64,000 nucleotides of DNA, from contig NZ_WKKW01000001.1 of NCBI RefSeq assembly GCF_009683175.1, positions 558,001-622,000 of the forward strand, written 5' to 3'. The DNA comes from Bifidobacterium asteroides. Its GTDB lineage: Bacteria > Actinomycetota > Actinomycetes > Actinomycetales > Bifidobacteriaceae. The notes beneath the pieces are model-generated. The model had not been told where the DNA came from. It was given only the letters and a program-made list of their open reading frames with translations, and searched no databases. This document shows positions 62,363 through 64,000 of this stretch, piece by piece. Position numbers and translations under genes: made by a program. Position 1 is the stretch's first letter. Each line of letters opens with the position of its first letter.

Positions 62363-64000
62363 GCCTGCTCCTCCCCGCCCAGATCCAGGGTGACCAGGGT
62401 CTGGCCCGGATCAACCCCCTGGGCCACGGACACGTCGATGGTCTTCACACGGCCCTTGGCCGGGGCATAGACGTAGTTCTCCATCTTCATGGACTCCAGA
62501 ACCACCAGCAGGTCGCCCTTGTCCACCTCCTGGTCGGGGGCCACGTTGATGCGGGTGACCACAGCCTGCATGGTGGCCACGATGACCCCGGATCGGGCTG
62601 CATCCTGCCGGGGTGCGCCGGGCTCCTGATCGCGCAGCCCGCGCCCGCGCAGGGGCTGCCGGGGCCTCGAGATGCCGCCGTGGCCGCCGACGCCGCCCAT
62701 GCCTTCCAGCAGCGACTGGGGCAGGGCCAGCCTGACCCGCTTGTCGTCGATCTCCACGTTGTAGGTCTCCATGGGATCGCTGTCCCGGTCCTGTTCCTGG
62801 GCGGAGGCGCCGGAGACCGAGGCGGGCTGGCCGCTGCCGTTGGAGGCTGGCTCCACGTTCAGGTAGACCCGTTCGAGCCACTTGGTGGACACGTCGAAGG
62901 AGTGACCGTCCTCGGCGGTGAACTCGGGGTTGGTGAAAATCTTCTGGAAGAGGCCGGCCGGGGTGGGAACCCCGCTGATGCTCATCTCGCGCAGGGCCCG
63001 ACGGACCCTGGCCACGGCCGCCGGACGGTCCTGGGCGGTCACGATCAGCTTGCCCATCATGGAGTCGTCCCTGGGCGAGACCGTGTCGCCCACCTCCACG
63101 CCCGAGTCCACGCGGATGCCGGGGCCGGAGGGCCACTGAATCGACTCGATGGTCCCTGAGCTGGGGGTCAGGTTGGTGGCCGGGTCCTCGCTGGTGATGC
63201 GCAGCTCAAAGCTGTGGCCTCGGGGTGGAGGCGCCACGTTCAGGGAGCCGCCGTCGGCGATCCGCAGCTGCTCGCGGACCAGGTCCAGCCCGCAGACCTG
63301 TTCGCTGACCGTATGCTCCACCTGCAGCCGGGGGTTGACCTCCATGAAGTAGACATCGTCCCTGGGGGTGACCAGGAACTCGCAGGTGCCCAGGCCCACG
63401 TAGCCCACCGTGTCGAACAGGCGGCGGGAGAATCCCTCCAGCTGGGCGATCACGTCGTCGGACAGGAAGGGGGCCGGGGCCTCCTCCACCAGCTTCTGGT
63501 TGCGGCGCTGGACCGAGCAGTCCCTGGTGGAGTAGACGGTGAACTGGCCGTGGCTGTCTCTGCCTGACTGGGTCTCCACGTGCCGGGCCCGGTCCACGAA
63601 CTTCTCGATGAAGTAGTCGCCCAGGTCGCCGCCCTGAAGGGCATCGTGGTTCATGTAGAAGGTGCGCAGCTCGTCGCTGTCGTTGATCAGGGTGATCCCC
63701 CGACCGCCGCCGCCGTCGGCCTTCTTCATCATGACCGGATAGCCGTGCTCGTCGGCGAAGTCCAGCAGGGGGCGCATGTCGGTGACGGGCTCGCTCAGGC
63801 CTGGCACCACGGGCACCCTGGCCCGCTCGGCCACCTTGCAGGCGGTGATCTTGTCACCCAGCTCGTCCAGGACCTCCGGGGCCGGACCCACCCAGGTGAT
63901 GCCCGCATCAAGCACCTTGCGGGCGAAGGAGGAGAACTCGGACAGGAAGCCGTACCCCGGGTGGAGGGCATCAGCGCCGGCCCGGCGGGCGATGGAGACG
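62359..64000 (-). CDS. accA3: Acyl-CoA carboxylase alpha subunit (biotin carboxylase and biotin carrier), 5' end outside window
   Basis: The window contains the C-terminal 546 codons or so. At the edge the sequence reads ADALHPGYGFLSEFSSFA, the conserved start region of biotin carboxylases, so only about 60-70 residues are missing. An ATP-grasp domain follows, with KADGGGGRGITL, VEVNPRLQVEHTV-like FMEVNPRLQVEHTVSEQV, and an RITSEDPATNLTPSSGTI region. A linker of about 140 residues leads to the biotinyl domain, whose Lys lies in VVLESMKMENYVY about 30 residues before the end; ESMKM replaces the common EAMKM. It supplies carboxybiotin to the beta subunit encoded next. The gene symbol is by analogy with mycobacteria. 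Confidence 0.92.
   Translation of the reverse strand, partial: VSIARRAGADALHPGYGFLSEFSSFARKVLDAGITWVGPAPEVLDELGDKITACKVAERARVPVVPGLSEPVTDMRPLLDFADEHGYPVMMKKADGGGGRGITLINDSDELRTFYMNHDALQGGDLGDYFIEKFVDRARHVETQSGRDSHGQFTVYSTRDCSVQRRNQKLVEEAPAPFLSDDVIAQLEGFSRRLFDTVGYVGLGTCEFLVTPRDDVYFMEVNPRLQVEHTVSEQVCGLDLVREQLRIADGGSLNVAPPPRGHSFELRITSEDPATNLTPSSGTIESIQWPSGPGIRVDSGVEVGDTVSPRDDSMMGKLIVTAQDRPAAVARVRRALREMSISGVPTPAGLFQKIFTNPEFTAEDGHSFDVSTKWLERVYLNVEPASNGSGQPASVSGASAQEQDRDSDPMETYNVEIDDKRVRLALPQSLLEGMGGVGGHGGISRPRQPLRGRGLRDQEPGAPRQDAARSGVIVATMQAVVTRINVAPDQEVDKGDLLVVLESMKMENYVYAPAKGRVKTIDVSVAQGVDPGQTLVTLDLGGEEQA

Overview
The window looks like chromosomal DNA of a high-GC Gram-positive bacterium, most probably a Bifidobacterium. 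The reasons are a single giant type I fatty acid synthase of about 3117 residues next to actinobacterial-type acyl-CoA carboxylase genes, tandem DAHP synthases, a PepC-type cysteine aminopeptidase, and a type I-E CRISPR with an actinobacterial-style repeat. The species cannot be read directly. Almost all long genes lie on the minus strand.

Layout. 1-900: ribosomal stalk genes rplJ-rplL with a promoter and an attenuator-like leader. 901-9577: a sugar locus with a cytoplasmic GH78 alpha-L-rhamnosidase, a DUF624 membrane protein, two ABC permeases and a lipoprotein binding protein. It has no ATPase gene and is faced by a divergent regulator that joins a DeoR-type helix-turn-helix to a LacI-type sensor. 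9750-27437: housekeeping genes, namely mtnN, two coupled DAHP synthases, pepC, a CPBP protease, a DivIVA-like coiled-coil protein, a degenerate pyroglutamyl peptidase, ispD, pgeF, an aldo/keto reductase, a DUF2207/LemA pair, pnp and rpsO. 27757-31457: an accessory patch with a DUF4176 protein, a broken glycine-zipper gene and membrane or small proteins of unknown role.

31509-46600: a complete type I-E CRISPR-Cas locus. The array has about 80 repeats of 28 nt and is read on the minus strand from a leader beside cas2. The genes run cas3-cas8e-cse2-cas7e-cas5e-cas6e-cas1-cas2, mostly overlapping or a few bases apart. cas2 carries an in-frame amber codon, and its frame stays Cas2-like beyond the stop.

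The most interesting feature lies just upstream of cas3. A solitary repeat, a 21-nt guide and a degenerate repeat (46480-46549) form a miniature crRNA gene. Its guide matches 17 of 21 positions of a site in the likely cas3 promoter (46447-46467), next to an AA motif. In the seed half the only mismatches fall at the two positions that type I-E Cascade does not read. This is what a self-repressing, crRNA-like regulator of the cas operon would look like. The guide is 12 nt, or two 6-nt Cas7 steps, shorter than normal spacers.

46768-51300: acpS, small membrane proteins, tRNA-Gly and gene-poor DNA. That DNA holds two decayed I-E-like repeats exactly 61 nt apart and a lone repeat resembling type I-C, so older CRISPR arrays probably decayed here. 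51386-64000: fatty acid synthesis, with fas, an acyl-CoA carboxylase beta subunit, and a biotin carboxylase/biotin carrier subunit cut by the window edge. AcpS would attach phosphopantetheine to the carrier domain of Fas.
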